DNA of 64,000 nucleotides from Sanguibacter suaedae. Lineage in GTDB: Bacteria > Actinomycetota > Actinomycetes > Actinomycetales > Cellulomonadaceae. The position numbers were made by a program, and so were the translations under genes. Under the pieces are notes generated by a model that made no database searches, was not told where the DNA came from, and saw only the letters and a list, made by a program, of their open reading frames with translations. The stretch spans positions 191,076 through 255,075 of the forward strand of contig NZ_JAEINH010000005.1 in NCBI RefSeq assembly GCF_016342785.1, written 5' to 3'. Below, in pieces: positions 63,886 to 64,000 of the stretch; within the stretch, counting starts at the first letter, position 1; each line of letters starts with the position of its first letter.

Positions 63886-64000
63886 CTAGTCGCAGGTGGT
63901 GCCGTTGACCGTGAAGGTCGTGGGTGCGGTGTTGGTGCCGCCGTGGGTGCCGTTGAACCCGAGGGTGGTGCTGGCCCCAGGTGCGAGGGTCCCGTTCCAG
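63886..64000 (-). CDS. C-terminus of a secreted protein with a family-2 carbohydrate-binding module (partial)
   Basis: The last 37 residues read WNGTLAPGASTTLGFNGTHG then GTNTAPTTFTVNGTTCD and stop. This is the C-terminal end of a CBM2, including the terminal cysteine that pairs with one near the module start. Such modules close cellulases, xylanases and chitinases in Cellulomonas-like bacteria. The catalytic domain lies beyond the window edge. Confidence 0.85.
   Translation of the reverse strand, partial: WNGTLAPGASTTLGFNGTHGGTNTAPTTFTVNGTTCD

Overview
The window is high-G+C actinobacterial chromosome (about 72% G+C in a core-gene line that I counted). GTG starts are frequent, glycogen synthesis is of the actinobacterial GlgA/GlgC type, Fe-S assembly is SUF-only with an ArsR-like SufR, and biotin uptake is controlled by a BioQ-type TetR. 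A secreted protein ending in a family-2 carbohydrate-binding module at the right edge and an anaerobic NrdD/NrdG pair suggest a facultatively anaerobic, polysaccharide-degrading member of the Micrococcales (Cellulomonas/Oerskovia-like). The genus is not proven. No rRNA, tRNA, CRISPR array or insertion sequence was seen.

Layout. (1) 1-6475: a perfect LexA box at the left edge, small core genes (PEBP-like, YbaK-like, GNAT), a BioQ-like repressor divergent from a solo bioY across a doubled operator, a membrane-anchored protein, an iron-boxed siderophore-interacting reductase and an ABC-F ATPase. (2) 6488-31442: a 25-kb accessory island of lower G+C. Its left half is a leftward four-gene operon with overlapping start and stop codons: a DrmD-like SNF2 helicase, a DrmMI-like N6-adenine methylase, a 2159-residue DrmA/DruE-like helicase with DUF1998 and a nuclease-like tail, and an SF1 helicase with a RelE/ParE-like N-terminus. 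Its right half is a divergent pair, a HelD-like helicase and a 1822-residue DUF4011/SF1-helicase/MTES_1575-type nuclease/DUF3320 protein, followed by an AT-rich gene of unknown function. I read this as a DISARM/Druantia-related anti-phage system with a composition I do not recognise as a named type.

(3) 31443-41915: a gene remnant, small membrane proteins, nrdDG behind tandem NrdR boxes, a SpoU/TrmH methyltransferase, a heterodimeric ABC exporter, an orphan ABC ATPase and an unknown protein. (4) 41953-50842: divergent glgA/glgC, serB, the fabG-fabI-sixA cluster, a DUF3099 gene with a small Cys-containing protein and SURF1, and a second ABC-F ATPase. (5) 50993-53901: a bioY-bioM-bioN ECF transporter and a neutral zinc metallopeptidase. 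(6) 53973-60847: a complete sufR-B-D-Rieske-C-S-U-T cluster with an inverted-repeat operator at the sufR start. (7) 60998-64000: an ABC ATPase/permease pair, heme A synthase ctaA and the CBM2-containing gene end, separated by a perfect hairpin terminator.

Functional links. Both SURF1 and CtaA serve cytochrome c oxidase assembly. NrdDG supports anaerobic growth. Two separate BioY loci indicate biotin scavenging. Iron and Fe-S homeostasis appear to be controlled through the DtxR-like and SufR-like sites. At least ten genes have a TAnnnT -10 element 6-8 nt before the start codon, so leaderless transcripts look common here.
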